Below, piece by piece: positions 26,222 to 35,068 of a DNA stretch of 64,000 bases. Below the pieces are notes generated by a model. It had not been told where the DNA came from, did not search any database, and was given only the letters and a program-made list of their open reading frames with translations. Position numbers and translations under genes: made by a program. Source of the stretch: an uncultured Clostridium sp. (GTDB lineage Bacteria > Bacillota > Clostridia > Clostridiales > Clostridiaceae); NCBI RefSeq assembly GCF_900769625.1, contig NZ_CAAGHK010000081.1, positions 19,503 through 83,502 of the forward strand, in the 5' to 3' direction. The number at the start of each line of letters is the position of its first letter. Position 1 is the stretch's first letter.

Positions 26222-26373
26222 ATATTAACTCAAGTAAAAGCGATTTTGATTCTAATGAGTTTAAAAATAGTAATCTTTATAAAGAGTTTTGTAATCATAT
26301 TTATAAGAATAAGAATCATATTTCTATAATTAATGAAGCTCAGGAGGAAGCAGTAGTAACCATAGTTGATTAG
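26222..26373 (+). pseudogene. C-terminal fragment of an unknown gene
   Basis: From the junction, a new frame reads NSSKSDFDSNEFKNSNLY, continues with ISIINEAQEEAVV and ends at TAG 26371-26373. It looks like the acidic tail of a real protein: it follows normal codon use and is followed at once by a terminator at 26397-26430. The front of the gene is missing. The family is not recognised. Confidence 0.45.
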
Positions 26374-26546
26374 ATATTTATTTAGTTAAAAAATGTACAA
26401 GGTGTTGAGTTTCAATATCTTGTTTTTTTTTAAATTAAAATTGAGAATTATACTTTTTTGAATATTTAACCCAATCCTAAACTCATATTGAAAAATCTAT
26501 AGTAAGATGCTATATTAAAGGAAAAATATAAATAAGGGTGGAAATT
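26374..26546 (+). other. Terminator and promoter region before the GHKL operon
   Basis: It holds the terminator at 26397-26430 and then AT-rich DNA with the promoter of the following operon. AAGGGTGG at 26534-26541 is the ribosome-binding site for ATG 26547. Confidence 0.5.
26397..26430 (+). terminator. Intrinsic terminator
   Basis: ACAAGGTGTTGA pairs along 12 bp with TCAATATCTTGT over a 4-base loop, followed by at least eight T. It isolates the following operon from the fragments upstream. Confidence 0.85.
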
Positions 26547-28469
26547 ATGGATGAGATAAAACAAAAGCGATACTGGCAGTTTTCCTATAGTTCTTCAATA
26601 GAGGATTATAGATTTAATGAATCATTGGAAAGGTTTTATAACATGGGGATATCAGGACTTGTTAGAGAGAACATACAAAACTCTCTAGATGCTAAGATTC
26701 CTGGTGCAGAAGGGCCAGTTTTAGTTAAGATTGAAACAGGTAAAATAAATCAAAAATATATTCCAGGTATAGATGAAATAAAAGAAAGAATTCTATCATT
26801 AGAAGGAAGAAATAATTATACAATAGCAACTATTGAAAATATGAAAAACAAGATGGATCAAGAAATGGCTGACTATATTTCATTTGAAGATTCAAACACT
26901 AAAGGTCTTAAAGGGGCAAAGAATGGTCAAAGTGATTCTAAGGAAGATACTTGGAGTATCTATGCCTATAAAAAAGGAGATCACTCTGTAGAAAATGATT
27001 CAGAGTTAGAAATGTCTAGAGGTGGTTCTCATGGTATTGGTAAGATTGCCTCTAATGCAGCCTCTGAATTATATATGATGTTCTTTGCTAACTGTGATGA
27101 ATTTCAAGATCAGCACTTAGGGGGAACTGTTCAGCTTATAGAACATAAGTATAAAGATAATTATTATAGATCAAGCGGTTACTTTGCAGATAAGAAAAAT
27201 ATTGAGGATGATAAGAGTAAGTTATATCCCTTTGAAAATACATTTAATGAAGTTTTTAAGAAGGATACTAGAGGACTTAAAATCATTATTCCTTATTTAA
27301 GAAGTCAATTTAATGATGAGAGAGAAATTATCAAGAGTATATGTGACAGTTTCTTTATTGCAATACTTCAAGACAAGTTAGAGGTTATTGTTAATGATAA
27401 GAAGATTAACAAAGAGACTGTAGGAGATTATATATTAAGTGCAGAGTATTATGAACAGAAAATTTCAGATATAAAAACAGAATTTACTCCTCTATACTAT
27501 AGAACTTACATAAATCAGAAGGAACAGTTAATAACTATTAAATCAAAAAATAAAGATTATTCATTTAAGTTATTCTTTGATTATGATACAGAGATTGCAA
27601 AGGGAAGAACTGCTATTATAAGAACTATTGGAATGAAGATTGAGGATAAGAAGATTACAGGACATGTAAACAAACCTTTTAATGCTGTGTTAATTCCAGG
27701 TTCTATAGAAGAAGATGCTTTTTTAAAGTCTTTAGAAAATGAGTCTCATACAGAGCTTTCTTTTAAACATATTAAGGATCAAGGTATTCAGGCAAACGCT
27801 AAGCGATTTATAAATAATATTTCTAAGGAAATTGCTTACATATTGGAGAAAGAAATTAATAGTAAAAATCCTACTGATGGAGCTATGGATACTAAGGATA
27901 TTTTATATGTAGTTGAAAATGAGTTCAAAAAGGATTTAGCTGATACTGTGTCAAAGGTAAAGCTTAAAGATGGTAATGGAAAGGAAAAGACAATAGTTAA
28001 AGTAAATCCTGAAACACGTAAAAAGAATGAAAAGAAAGAGACAAAGAAGAAGGGAGTTAAAAAGGTAAAAAAACCTAGAGACAAGAGAGATAAAACAGAT
28101 ATTTCAGGTGATGACAGCAGGGAAAAATCAACTAAATACAGCACTCATCCAGACATGGTAGAGAGAGTTATTGCAGGCAGCAATGAATATGTTAAGTTTG
28201 ATTTTTCAGATAGCAAAGAGATTAAAAATGTAAAGGTATGTGATGTATATTTAGTAGTTGTTGATGGAATGGGTAATGAGTATGAAAATGAGTTTAATCT
28301 TAAAAATAACTACTCAGAAGTAATTGATATGTCATCAGGCTCTAAATGTAGTATTGAAGATAATAAGATTAAAGATGTTAAGCTTGTAGATGGAATAGCA
28401 CAGATTAATCTTAAGCTTAAGGACAATTACAATACAGCATTAAAGTTTGTGTACTACGTGGAGGTATAA
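26547..28469 (+). CDS. GHKL (Hsp90/MutL-like) ATPase, first gene of a putative defence operon
   Basis: The 640-residue cytosolic protein has the Bergerat ATP fold. The N-box is VRENIQNSLDA (near residues 37-47). A motif of the type EDxNTKGLKG (near 118-128) replaces the classic DxGxG. The G2 loop is SRGGSHGIGKIAS near 160. This arrangement is seen in restriction- and defence-associated MutL-like ATPases, not in kinases or gyrases. The middle is unassigned. A lysine-rich linker (KKETKKKGVKKVKKPR, about 500) leads to a beta-rich C-terminal domain of about 110 residues. ATG 26547 is chosen with AAGGGTGG close upstream; a GTG at 26538 overlaps that site. Three bases separate it from the next gene. 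Confidence 0.75.
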   Translation: MDEIKQKRYWQFSYSSSIEDYRFNESLERFYNMGISGLVRENIQNSLDAKIPGAEGPVLVKIETGKINQKYIPGIDEIKERILSLEGRNNYTIATIENMKNKMDQEMADYISFEDSNTKGLKGAKNGQSDSKEDTWSIYAYKKGDHSVENDSELEMSRGGSHGIGKIASNAASELYMMFFANCDEFQDQHLGGTVQLIEHKYKDNYYRSSGYFADKKNIEDDKSKLYPFENTFNEVFKKDTRGLKIIIPYLRSQFNDEREIIKSICDSFFIAILQDKLEVIVNDKKINKETVGDYILSAEYYEQKISDIKTEFTPLYYRTYINQKEQLITIKSKNKDYSFKLFFDYDTEIAKGRTAIIRTIGMKIEDKKITGHVNKPFNAVLIPGSIEEDAFLKSLENESHTELSFKHIKDQGIQANAKRFINNISKEIAYILEKEINSKNPTDGAMDTKDILYVVENEFKKDLADTVSKVKLKDGNGKEKTIVKVNPETRKKNEKKETKKKGVKKVKKPRDKRDKTDISGDDSREKSTKYSTHPDMVERVIAGSNEYVKFDFSDSKEIKNVKVCDVYLVVVDGMGNEYENEFNLKNNYSEVIDMSSGSKCSIEDNKIKDVKLVDGIAQINLKLKDNYNTALKFVYYVEV

Positions 28470-28472
28470 GAA

Positions 28473-29330
28473 ATGATATATAAGAAGGATGCAAATTTTC
28501 CCTATCCATTACTGACTAACACATCTAAAAGTTATGATAGTTGTGACTTTATTTTAGATATTGATGTTGAAGAAAATATAAATGATTATAGATTTTATAT
28601 AAATTATGAACTAAATTCAGATTTTATATTAGGACTTTTAGAGAAAAGACAAGCCCAGTTGGTACTTGTTGTTCAATCTAAGGACAATAAGTTCTTTAAT
28701 TTAGATACTAATGAAAAGATTAAAGATATACCTAAGTCTAGAGTTTCTTTAAGCAAAAGAACTACTTTGCAGCTTTTAATACAGGCTAAAGAGGATATAT
28801 ATTTTGCTGATAATAATGATTTAAATACTTTCTACGATAATTTTAAGAAAGATATAGTAGTTAAGAAGAATTCCATATTAGGTTTTTCTAACTGTGTAAT
28901 ATTTAATGGAAGTACTTCAAAACCATTAGAACTATTTGAGAAAAAGGTTGATCCTAACATAAAGTCAGATGTAAAAATAGATTTAACTAGTGAAGTCATT
29001 GTTATTAATTATAAGAATGAGGATCTTCAGTTCATAGGTGTACCTGGCAGCCAAGGTTTAAATAATCCATACATATACATGGGATTGCAAAAGGCTTTAA
29101 CTAGGTTTATAAGAAGGAATGTTAATGATAAAGATGATGAAGAAGTAGATATAGACGTTATGGATATTCCAGAAGATGAATTAGATCTTAAGCTTTATAA
29201 CTTAATGAAGAAGAAGATGGTTCAAGAGTTAAGCTATGATAATATTGATGAAGTTATTTATAAGATTTCAGATAAGATATTAGAAAGATATTCATCTGCT
29301 GTAAGGAGGTTATATTCTGATGGAAATTAG
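28473..29330 (+). CDS. Unrecognised protein, second gene of the GHKL operon
   Basis: I do not recognise this 285-residue cytosolic protein. The N-terminal half is beta-rich (DFILDIDVEENINDYRFYINYEL) and the C-terminal third is helical and acidic (DDEEVDIDVMDIPEDELDLKLY). The phrase GVPGSQGLNNPYIYMGLQKAL, near residue 190, is the most distinctive part. GTGGAGG at the end of the GHKL gene serves as the ribosome-binding site, with three bases between the genes. It overlaps the next gene by 11 bases. Such coupling implies a fixed complex or pathway with the ATPase. Confidence 0.65.
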   Translation: MIYKKDANFPYPLLTNTSKSYDSCDFILDIDVEENINDYRFYINYELNSDFILGLLEKRQAQLVLVVQSKDNKFFNLDTNEKIKDIPKSRVSLSKRTTLQLLIQAKEDIYFADNNDLNTFYDNFKKDIVVKKNSILGFSNCVIFNGSTSKPLELFEKKVDPNIKSDVKIDLTSEVIVINYKNEDLQFIGVPGSQGLNNPYIYMGLQKALTRFIRRNVNDKDDEEVDIDVMDIPEDELDLKLYNLMKKKMVQELSYDNIDEVIYKISDKILERYSSAVRRLYSDGN

Positions 29331-30066
29331 ACTTTTAAAAAAGGGATATAAGAACAATGAACAATTTTATAAGGATTTCGTAGAGGACAAAATAGGAGAA
29401 AATGAGGAATACTTTTCTGATGAGATAGTAACTATTGATGAAGCTCCAAGTTTTCCTATCTACATGGGAGTTGGCTATGATAAACAGCGTGAAGAATTAT
29501 TTTTAAAGGCAATTGATATTATATCAAAATATTATCTTAATACAGATAGAGACATTCATTTTTTTGAAACTTTCTGGCATTCTTTATTTTGTGTGTATAA
29601 GAGGGATTTCTTGATGGAAACTTATCCTGAAATAATTGATGATTATGGGAAGTTTAAGAATATAGTAATTAAGAAGTTTGATTGGGAAAATTATATTTAT
29701 AAATGCGTTTTAGCAGCTCAATATGTTAATGATAATGTAAGTGAAGCTGATAAAAGAGAGAGGTATTATAGAATCATTATTCAAAATCTTGATTTATATA
29801 ATTACATTATTAAGTATGAGATTTTTAGAAATGATAAGTTTTTGCTTAATGTTCTTGATATTATTGATGAACTTAATTTAAGTGAAGTTTTAAAGGCTAA
29901 GATTAAGGGAAGAGATGATCTCGGCAAGGATGAACGTGTAGGCAGAAGAGTTATTTTTGAGTTTAATAAGAGCTATCCTATAGTTATGTCTCCTATGCTT
30001 GAAAAGGACGAGCTTAAGGAGTATTTCTTGGAGTATCTTTCTTATTATGTAGAAAAACAGGAGTAA
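29320..30066 (+). CDS. Unrecognised helical protein, third gene of the GHKL operon
   Basis: The 248-residue cytosolic protein is mostly helical. Distinctive parts are FFETFWHSLFCVYKRDF (near 85-101), a KGRDDLGKDERVGRR motif near 200, and FNKSYPIVMSPMLEKDEL near its end. It may belong to a DUF family such as DUF6339, but this is from memory and unproven. AAGGAGG inside the second gene places ATG 29320 with an 11-base overlap, so translation is coupled. No catalytic motif was found. Confidence 0.65.
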   Translation: MEIRLLKKGYKNNEQFYKDFVEDKIGENEEYFSDEIVTIDEAPSFPIYMGVGYDKQREELFLKAIDIISKYYLNTDRDIHFFETFWHSLFCVYKRDFLMETYPEIIDDYGKFKNIVIKKFDWENYIYKCVLAAQYVNDNVSEADKRERYYRIIIQNLDLYNYIIKYEIFRNDKFLLNVLDIIDELNLSEVLKAKIKGRDDLGKDERVGRRVIFEFNKSYPIVMSPMLEKDELKEYFLEYLSYYVEKQE

Positions 30067-30072
30067 GATAAT

Positions 30073-30234
30073 ATGAATGACATTTTAGAAAGAACATATG
30101 AACAAATTGATTTTAATAGTTTAAGTAATTTAGAGCCAAAGAAAATAGTTGATGAAAAATATCTTGTTAAAAATAAATTAATTATTAATTCTCAAAGAGG
30201 CAATTTGAAATATATAGTAACATACATCGTATAA
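30073..30234 (+). pseudogene. Truncated fourth gene of the GHKL operon
   Basis: ATG 30073 follows CAGGAG and the previous stop by six bases. The frame reads MNDILERTYEQIDFNSLSNL, then LIINSQRGNLKYIV, and stops at 30232-30234 after 53 codons. It looks like the genuine start of a longer protein. A further homologous-looking scrap (DINLAGKPWTNPVPF) lies downstream near 30289-30333 before another stop. The operon therefore seems to have lost its fourth component. Confidence 0.55.
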
Positions 30235-30554
30235 TAATCCTAAGTGTATCTAAAACAAGATGGTAAATTAATTGCTTAGTAAAAATGATATTAACTTAGC
30301 TGGCAAACCATGGACAAATCCAGTTCCTTTCTGTTGCAGGGAACATGTATAGTAAGCTATAATATTGTTAATAATAACAAAAGATAAACATTAAAGGAAT
30401 TGAACTTGCAAAGTAGGTATTTAAACTAAATGCTGTAGGATATTCAATAGATAAAGTAGTAGGGGAATGTAATAAGTCCATAATAATATAGAAAAAATAT
30501 GAATCATGTCAGCAAGAGACTACAGTGAAAAATTATTAGAAGAGGATAAATTAA
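30235..30554 (+). other. Decayed region after the GHKL operon
   Basis: Scraps of open frame, such as AGKPWTNPVPFCCREHV near 30301-30350, lie among stops. They are consistent with decay of the fourth operon gene. No terminator is evident. Confidence 0.4.
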
Positions 30555-32222
30555 ATGAATATTAATAATTTTGAAGAGCACATAAATAGCACAATTTTAG
30601 AAAGAGGCTATGATTATTATATTAATAATAAAATAGCAGAATTCACTTGTGAAGATGATAATACTTATTTGTTAGAAGTTGATGGAACTGAAGAATATCA
30701 GGTCGTTATTAAACTAGATGATAAAGGTAAAATAATTTATTCTGAGTGTAACTGTCCATATGATTATGGTGTCGTATGTAAGCATGAGGCAGCAGCCTAT
30801 TATAAAATTTTGGATTACATATGCAGTGGAAATAATAAGAAAAAAGCAGACAAAAGTAAGAAGAAAAGTAGTTTAAAAGAAGTATTGAATGGTCTTTCAA
30901 AAGAAAAACTTATAGATATTATAACTGATTTATCAAAAAAAGATGCAATTTTAAAAAATTCTATTATTTTAAAATACTCAACAGAAGACAGCGAAATAGA
31001 AATCAAAAACTGTAAAAAATTAATTCAATCCATTGTAAAAAAGTATTGTGGAAGAGAAGGCTATATTACATGGGGAAGGGCAGCTAAATTTGTGGATAAT
31101 ATTAGTGAAATTCTCGATAAGGCAGAAAATACTGAGGATTTAATACTAGCAGTTGATATTGCATTTTTAGTTCTTGATGAGGCAATGAGGGCATTTGATT
31201 ATGCAGATGATTCTGATGGAGATATAGGAATGCTTGTTTCAGAAACTATGACCACAATATCACAGATTTTAGAAGATAGTAGAAAAGCAGATATGAAAGT
31301 CAGAGAAAAGCTGTTTGCAAAGATACTTAAGAAGAGCCAAAGCTATATATTCGATGGATGGGCTGATATGAGATTATCAATGATTGAAATCTGCAGAGGA
31401 TTTTCGTATGAAGAGAAATTCAGAAATGTGCTGGTAGAAGAATTAAATTCATTAATTAAAATAAACTGTAATAAAGAAAATATGAGATATTATAATGAGC
31501 ATATTCTCATTATCTTATATGAAATTATAGATGAATTTGGAACTGAAGAAGAAAGTGAAAAGTTCATTAGAGATAATATTAAATATTCATCTTTTAGAGA
31601 AATTTTAATTGATAAGTATAACAGTAAAAAAGATTATGACAAAGTTATTGAGCTTGCTATTGAAGGTGAAAAAAATGATAGGATGTATTTAGGACTGGTA
31701 CATAAATGGCAGAAAATAAGATATGATGCATATAAGAATAAATCCATGAAAGAAGAACAAAAAGAACTTGGAAAAGAACTGCTGATTCAAGGTGATTTTG
31801 AATATTACAATGATCTTAAACAATTAGTTGATGATGACAAGGACTTTTATGAAAATATAAAACAGATACTAAAAAACAGCAGAGACTGGAGAAGCAAAGA
31901 AGTGCTGATTAAAATTTTATATGCTGAAGATGATTTTGAAGAATTATTAGAGTATGTAAAGAAGAACCCATCAAGTATTGAAGAACATGCCGAAAAGTTA
32001 AAGGAGAGCTATATAGAAGAAGTAATATCTATTTACAGACAATTTATTACATTTGAAGCTGAACATGCAAGTAATAGAAGTAATTATAAATGTGTCTGCG
32101 CAATTATAAAAAGGTTTAAAAAAATTGCCGGCAAAGATGAGGCAGAAACTGTAATCAATGAACTGAAAGCTAGATATATGCGAAAACCTGCTTTTTTAGA
32201 TGAACTTAGTAAAATTAAATAA
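30555..32222 (+). CDS. SWIM zinc-finger protein with helical repeats
   Basis: The 555-residue cytosolic protein has an N-terminal SWIM domain: Cys65, Cys67, Cys75 and His77 in CNCPYDYGVVCKH bind zinc. SWIM domains bind DNA or proteins. A Lys-rich linker (near 95-110) leads to about 430 residues of helical, TPR-like repeats. Many bacterial SWIM proteins lie beside SNF2 helicases, but none is here. GAGGAT precedes the ATG weakly. The role is unknown. Terminator at 32322-32354. Confidence 0.78.
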   Translation: MNINNFEEHINSTILERGYDYYINNKIAEFTCEDDNTYLLEVDGTEEYQVVIKLDDKGKIIYSECNCPYDYGVVCKHEAAAYYKILDYICSGNNKKKADKSKKKSSLKEVLNGLSKEKLIDIITDLSKKDAILKNSIILKYSTEDSEIEIKNCKKLIQSIVKKYCGREGYITWGRAAKFVDNISEILDKAENTEDLILAVDIAFLVLDEAMRAFDYADDSDGDIGMLVSETMTTISQILEDSRKADMKVREKLFAKILKKSQSYIFDGWADMRLSMIEICRGFSYEEKFRNVLVEELNSLIKINCNKENMRYYNEHILIILYEIIDEFGTEEESEKFIRDNIKYSSFREILIDKYNSKKDYDKVIELAIEGEKNDRMYLGLVHKWQKIRYDAYKNKSMKEEQKELGKELLIQGDFEYYNDLKQLVDDDKDFYENIKQILKNSRDWRSKEVLIKILYAEDDFEELLEYVKKNPSSIEEHAEKLKESYIEEVISIYRQFITFEAEHASNRSNYKCVCAIIKRFKKIAGKDEAETVINELKARYMRKPAFLDELSKIK

Positions 32223-32732
32223 AGGCACGGTGATTAATGTAAATAGAGTGAAAAGCAGTGTTTATTTTTTGAATATCAATATGTTTTATTTGAAAAAATT
32301 AAATAAGAATACTTAGTTAGTGAGGCGTTGTCTTAAATGGGGCAGCGCTTTTTAAATTTACTTAAATAATTGGAAGATGTGATGGATAGGAGTAAAGAAA
32401 TAACTGTTCAAATAAATAAGGACTTCCAAACATCTATGGTACATAATCCTTTATATTATTCTTAAGCATAGTGCCTGTTATTAATAATGCTAAGTGAAAA
32501 CATTTATTTATAAAAATATATCATATATTTTAAAAAAATAATAAATAGGCTATAATGTAAATATTCTGATTAATAGATATAAGCAGAATATTTAAATAAA
32601 ATTAAAGATAAGGCTGAATATTGACTGAAATGAAAGTGAAATTATAAGCTGGACTTTAGAATTTATATTTTTATGTAAGTATTAAAGCCTTTCTTAGAAA
32701 ATATATTAAATAAAATGTAAAGGAAAAATTAA
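32223..32732 (+). other. Gene-free stretch between the SWIM and SEC-C genes
   Basis: Apart from the terminator at 32322-32354 it is AT-rich DNA with no supported gene. The promoter of the SEC-C gene should lie in the last 150 bases. Confidence 0.45.
32322..32354 (+). terminator. Intrinsic terminator after the SWIM gene
   Basis: AGGCGTTGTC pairs, with G-U pairs, with GGCAGCGCTT and ends in TTTT. The stem resembles the one at 33839-33876. Confidence 0.7.
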
Positions 32733-33830
32733 ATGAAAAACATAATAAAAAAACCAATAAAAACAGCATTAAAAGATAATCTCAACTACATGACAGTAGA
32801 TTTTTTAAAAAACATTGCTAAAGTATATGAAGTTGACAAAGCTTATAAAATGAAAAAGCAGGAACTTGTTGATTCAGTTTATGAGAGACTGACAGATGAA
32901 AACTACATAATAAGCAAGTTGGCAGCTTATAATGAACATGAACAGCATATGCGCTCTGTGAATGGGAATGATGCAGTATCAGAATCAATAAGAACATTAG
33001 GTCTTGCTAAGATAGGAATGTATTTTTTATATGATATTGGTGATGGCAATATAGAAAGCATTATGCCGGAAGAAATAAAAAATGTTATCGGCAGCATTAA
33101 AGAAGATAAAATTAAATGTGTACAGGAAAGATATTCTGAGATATTCAATTACTTAAGAGCATGTATCAATTTTTATGGTATTATTGAAGCAGAATTTTTC
33201 TGTAAGATATTTAATGAGCAGCATACAGAACAGCAGGAGCTTAAATTAAAAGATTTAATGTATTATCTTGAAAAATATAATATACATAACAGTCAAATAG
33301 TTTATTATGAAGGAATGCTTGTTTCAGATTCATTATGTATGTATGAAGGTGATATTGATAAGGTTCTTGAAGGAAGAGAAGACAAGGAATACTGTGTTCT
33401 CCCAAAAGAAGATTTGCTAAAATACAGTAATGAATATTATATAAAGAAAACAAAGTATTATGACGATCTAGAAAAATATTTATTGAAACATCTTAATAAT
33501 AAAGAAACTGTTGAAGAACTACTAATTGAGATTGCTATAGATTTTGTTATGGATATGTTTGATTTACAGTACTTAATAAACAGAATGCAGATGATGGGTA
33601 TGCAGATACAAGGCATGAAGGATGTAAAAAAATTAGCAGTTCTATGTGCTGAGTTTGGCAACAATACTCCTAAGTGGGTAAATAAAGGATGGACAGCAGC
33701 AGAACTTGCTAAAAAGGAAGGGATTATCTTAGGTAATAATTCAACTGTAGTTATTTCAAATAAAGTTGGAAGAAATGAACCATGTCCCTGTGGAAGTGGA
33801 AAGAAATATAAAAAGTGCTGTGGAAAATAG
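32733..33830 (+). CDS. SEC-C zinc-motif protein of unknown function
   Basis: The 365-residue cytosolic protein ends with a classic SEC-C motif: NEPCPCGSGKKYKKCCG, zinc ligands Cys351, Cys353, Cys362 and Cys363. The N-terminus (MTVDFLKNIAKVYEVDKAYKMKKQELVDSV) resembles a Rho-N/SAP-like helix-extended-helix, which often binds nucleic acid. The middle is helical. AAAGG precedes the ATG. SEC-C is the zinc end of SecA but also occurs in many unrelated proteins, and this is not SecA. It may work with the preceding SWIM protein. Terminator at 33839-33876. Confidence 0.8.
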   Translation: MKNIIKKPIKTALKDNLNYMTVDFLKNIAKVYEVDKAYKMKKQELVDSVYERLTDENYIISKLAAYNEHEQHMRSVNGNDAVSESIRTLGLAKIGMYFLYDIGDGNIESIMPEEIKNVIGSIKEDKIKCVQERYSEIFNYLRACINFYGIIEAEFFCKIFNEQHTEQQELKLKDLMYYLEKYNIHNSQIVYYEGMLVSDSLCMYEGDIDKVLEGREDKEYCVLPKEDLLKYSNEYYIKKTKYYDDLEKYLLKHLNNKETVEELLIEIAIDFVMDMFDLQYLINRMQMMGMQIQGMKDVKKLAVLCAEFGNNTPKWVNKGWTAAELAKKEGIILGNNSTVVISNKVGRNEPCPCGSGKKYKKCCGK

Positions 33831-33838
33831 CAGTTTTT

Positions 33839-33876
33839 TAAAGGCGCTGTTAATATAAAGGCAGCGCTTTTATTTT
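33839..33876 (+). terminator. Intrinsic terminator after the SEC-C gene
   Basis: AAGGCGCTG pairs with CAGCGCTTT over a 12-base loop, followed by a T-rich tail. Confidence 0.85.
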
Positions 33877-34064
33877 GGAGAATAATAGCTGCTATTAATG
33901 TTTTCGTTATTATTATTTATTAATATATTATTTAGATCCATATAATTCAACCACTTATAGAAAGAATGTTTGTTTGATAAATATGGTACTACTTTATAGT
34001 TGAATTGTAAATGTATAAATTTTAAAAAACATGTACATTTATACAAAAAGTCATATTAAAAAGA

Positions 34065-34100
34065 AAGACACAGAATTTATTCAATATAAAAGCTGTGTCA
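34065..34100 (-). terminator. Terminator of the HNH-like gene (minus strand)
   Basis: On the minus strand GACACAG pairs with CTGTGTC over a 20-base AT-rich loop, followed by TTTCTTTTT. The rest of 33877-34126 shows no gene. Confidence 0.65.
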
Positions 34101-34126
34101 TTTCACACCAATGTGGTAATAAAATC

Positions 34127-34723
34127 TTAAGATTCTTTAATTTCAAGATTCTTTCTTCTGTTATCTAATGGGTTTAGGTTGATGTGATGAACCTTTTGCC
34201 CTTCTTCAGGTTTCATTAAGTATTCATCAAGACGTATTCTTCCTTTTTTAGTGTTTGCAACAACCATCATTTCAGTACCCTTGTGATATACAACCCAGTT
34301 GTATCCATCTCTTACAACTCTGTCTACATCAGACATAGAAATTAATGCTTTATGTTTTGCATTACCAAATTTATCTCTTAAGATAACAGCCATAGTTTCA
34401 AAATCAATTTTTTCACAGTCATTTTTAAGAGCTCTGTTGTATATTTCAAGATTACATTTTCTGTTGTCTAATGTATTTCCATCTAAATGCTTTATTGGAG
34501 CATTTGGGCTGACATCAAGGATTACTGATTGAATGCTTCTCTTTATGTATTTAACTTTTCCATTTACATTAGTTTTTTCTAATGTTTGAACAAGATAATT
34601 GTTGAAATCTTTATGCCATTCAGCAAACCAAGTTCCATGTTCTTTTACTTTATCTAAATCTGAAGTATCTATTTTACAAGTAAGTTCACTTCCGTTTTTC
34701 TTTAAGACTTTGATTTCAGTCAT
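34127..34723 (-). CDS. Duplicated HNH-endonuclease-like protein
   Basis: The 198-residue protein contains two copies of an HNH-like core. The second (VHHINLNPLDNRRKNLEI, at the C-terminus) keeps the HH...DNR..NL pattern of homing-type HNH nucleases. The first (IKHLDGNTLDNRKCNLEI, near residues 77-94) has Lys for the first His. Each follows a region of about 75 residues with an HG/GYNW...W pattern, so the gene looks like an internal duplication. It stands alone, not in an obvious intron. Only a weak ribosome-binding site precedes ATG 34723. A much better AAAGAGGTG lies upstream of an in-frame ATT at 34774, so the true start may be there. Confidence 0.65.
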   Translation of the reverse strand: MTEIKVLKKNGSELTCKIDTSDLDKVKEHGTWFAEWHKDFNNYLVQTLEKTNVNGKVKYIKRSIQSVILDVSPNAPIKHLDGNTLDNRKCNLEIYNRALKNDCEKIDFETMAVILRDKFGNAKHKALISMSDVDRVVRDGYNWVVYHKGTEMMVVANTKKGRIRLDEYLMKPEEGQKVHHINLNPLDNRRKNLEIKES

Positions 34724-34774
34724 TACATCTTTTGTTGTATATACATTTTCTGCAGTTTTGTAATTAGTATTAAT

Positions 34775-35068
34775 TGTAAAGCACCTCTTTCATAATTTAT
34801 CTATAAGTATGTATTATTAATACATAATAACATTCTTATACATGTTTATACTTATTAAAAAGCATTACATTATTATAACAAAATATTTTCATAAAAGATA
34901 TAGTTATATGCAGTGTATTTTTAAAATTTCTACAATAATCGTATATTATAGGCTTAAAACAAATTACATTTATATATGATGGTAAATTAAACTTGGATGA
35001 ATTATTAAACATGATAATACAAATATGATATAATTATACTGGTAGGTTTATAAGGAAAGGAAAATAAT
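34775..35068. other. Divergent intergenic region
   Basis: Minus-strand AAAGAGGTG lies at 34782-34790, and the promoter regions of the HNH-like and acyltransferase genes must lie here. No gene is visible. Confidence 0.4.

Noticed and set aside
26069..26329. Independent 86-codon gene with a wall-binding unit
   Set aside because: It is the surviving piece of a decayed paralogue. It has no ribosome-binding site, and its last 35 codons come from unrelated sequence beyond a junction.
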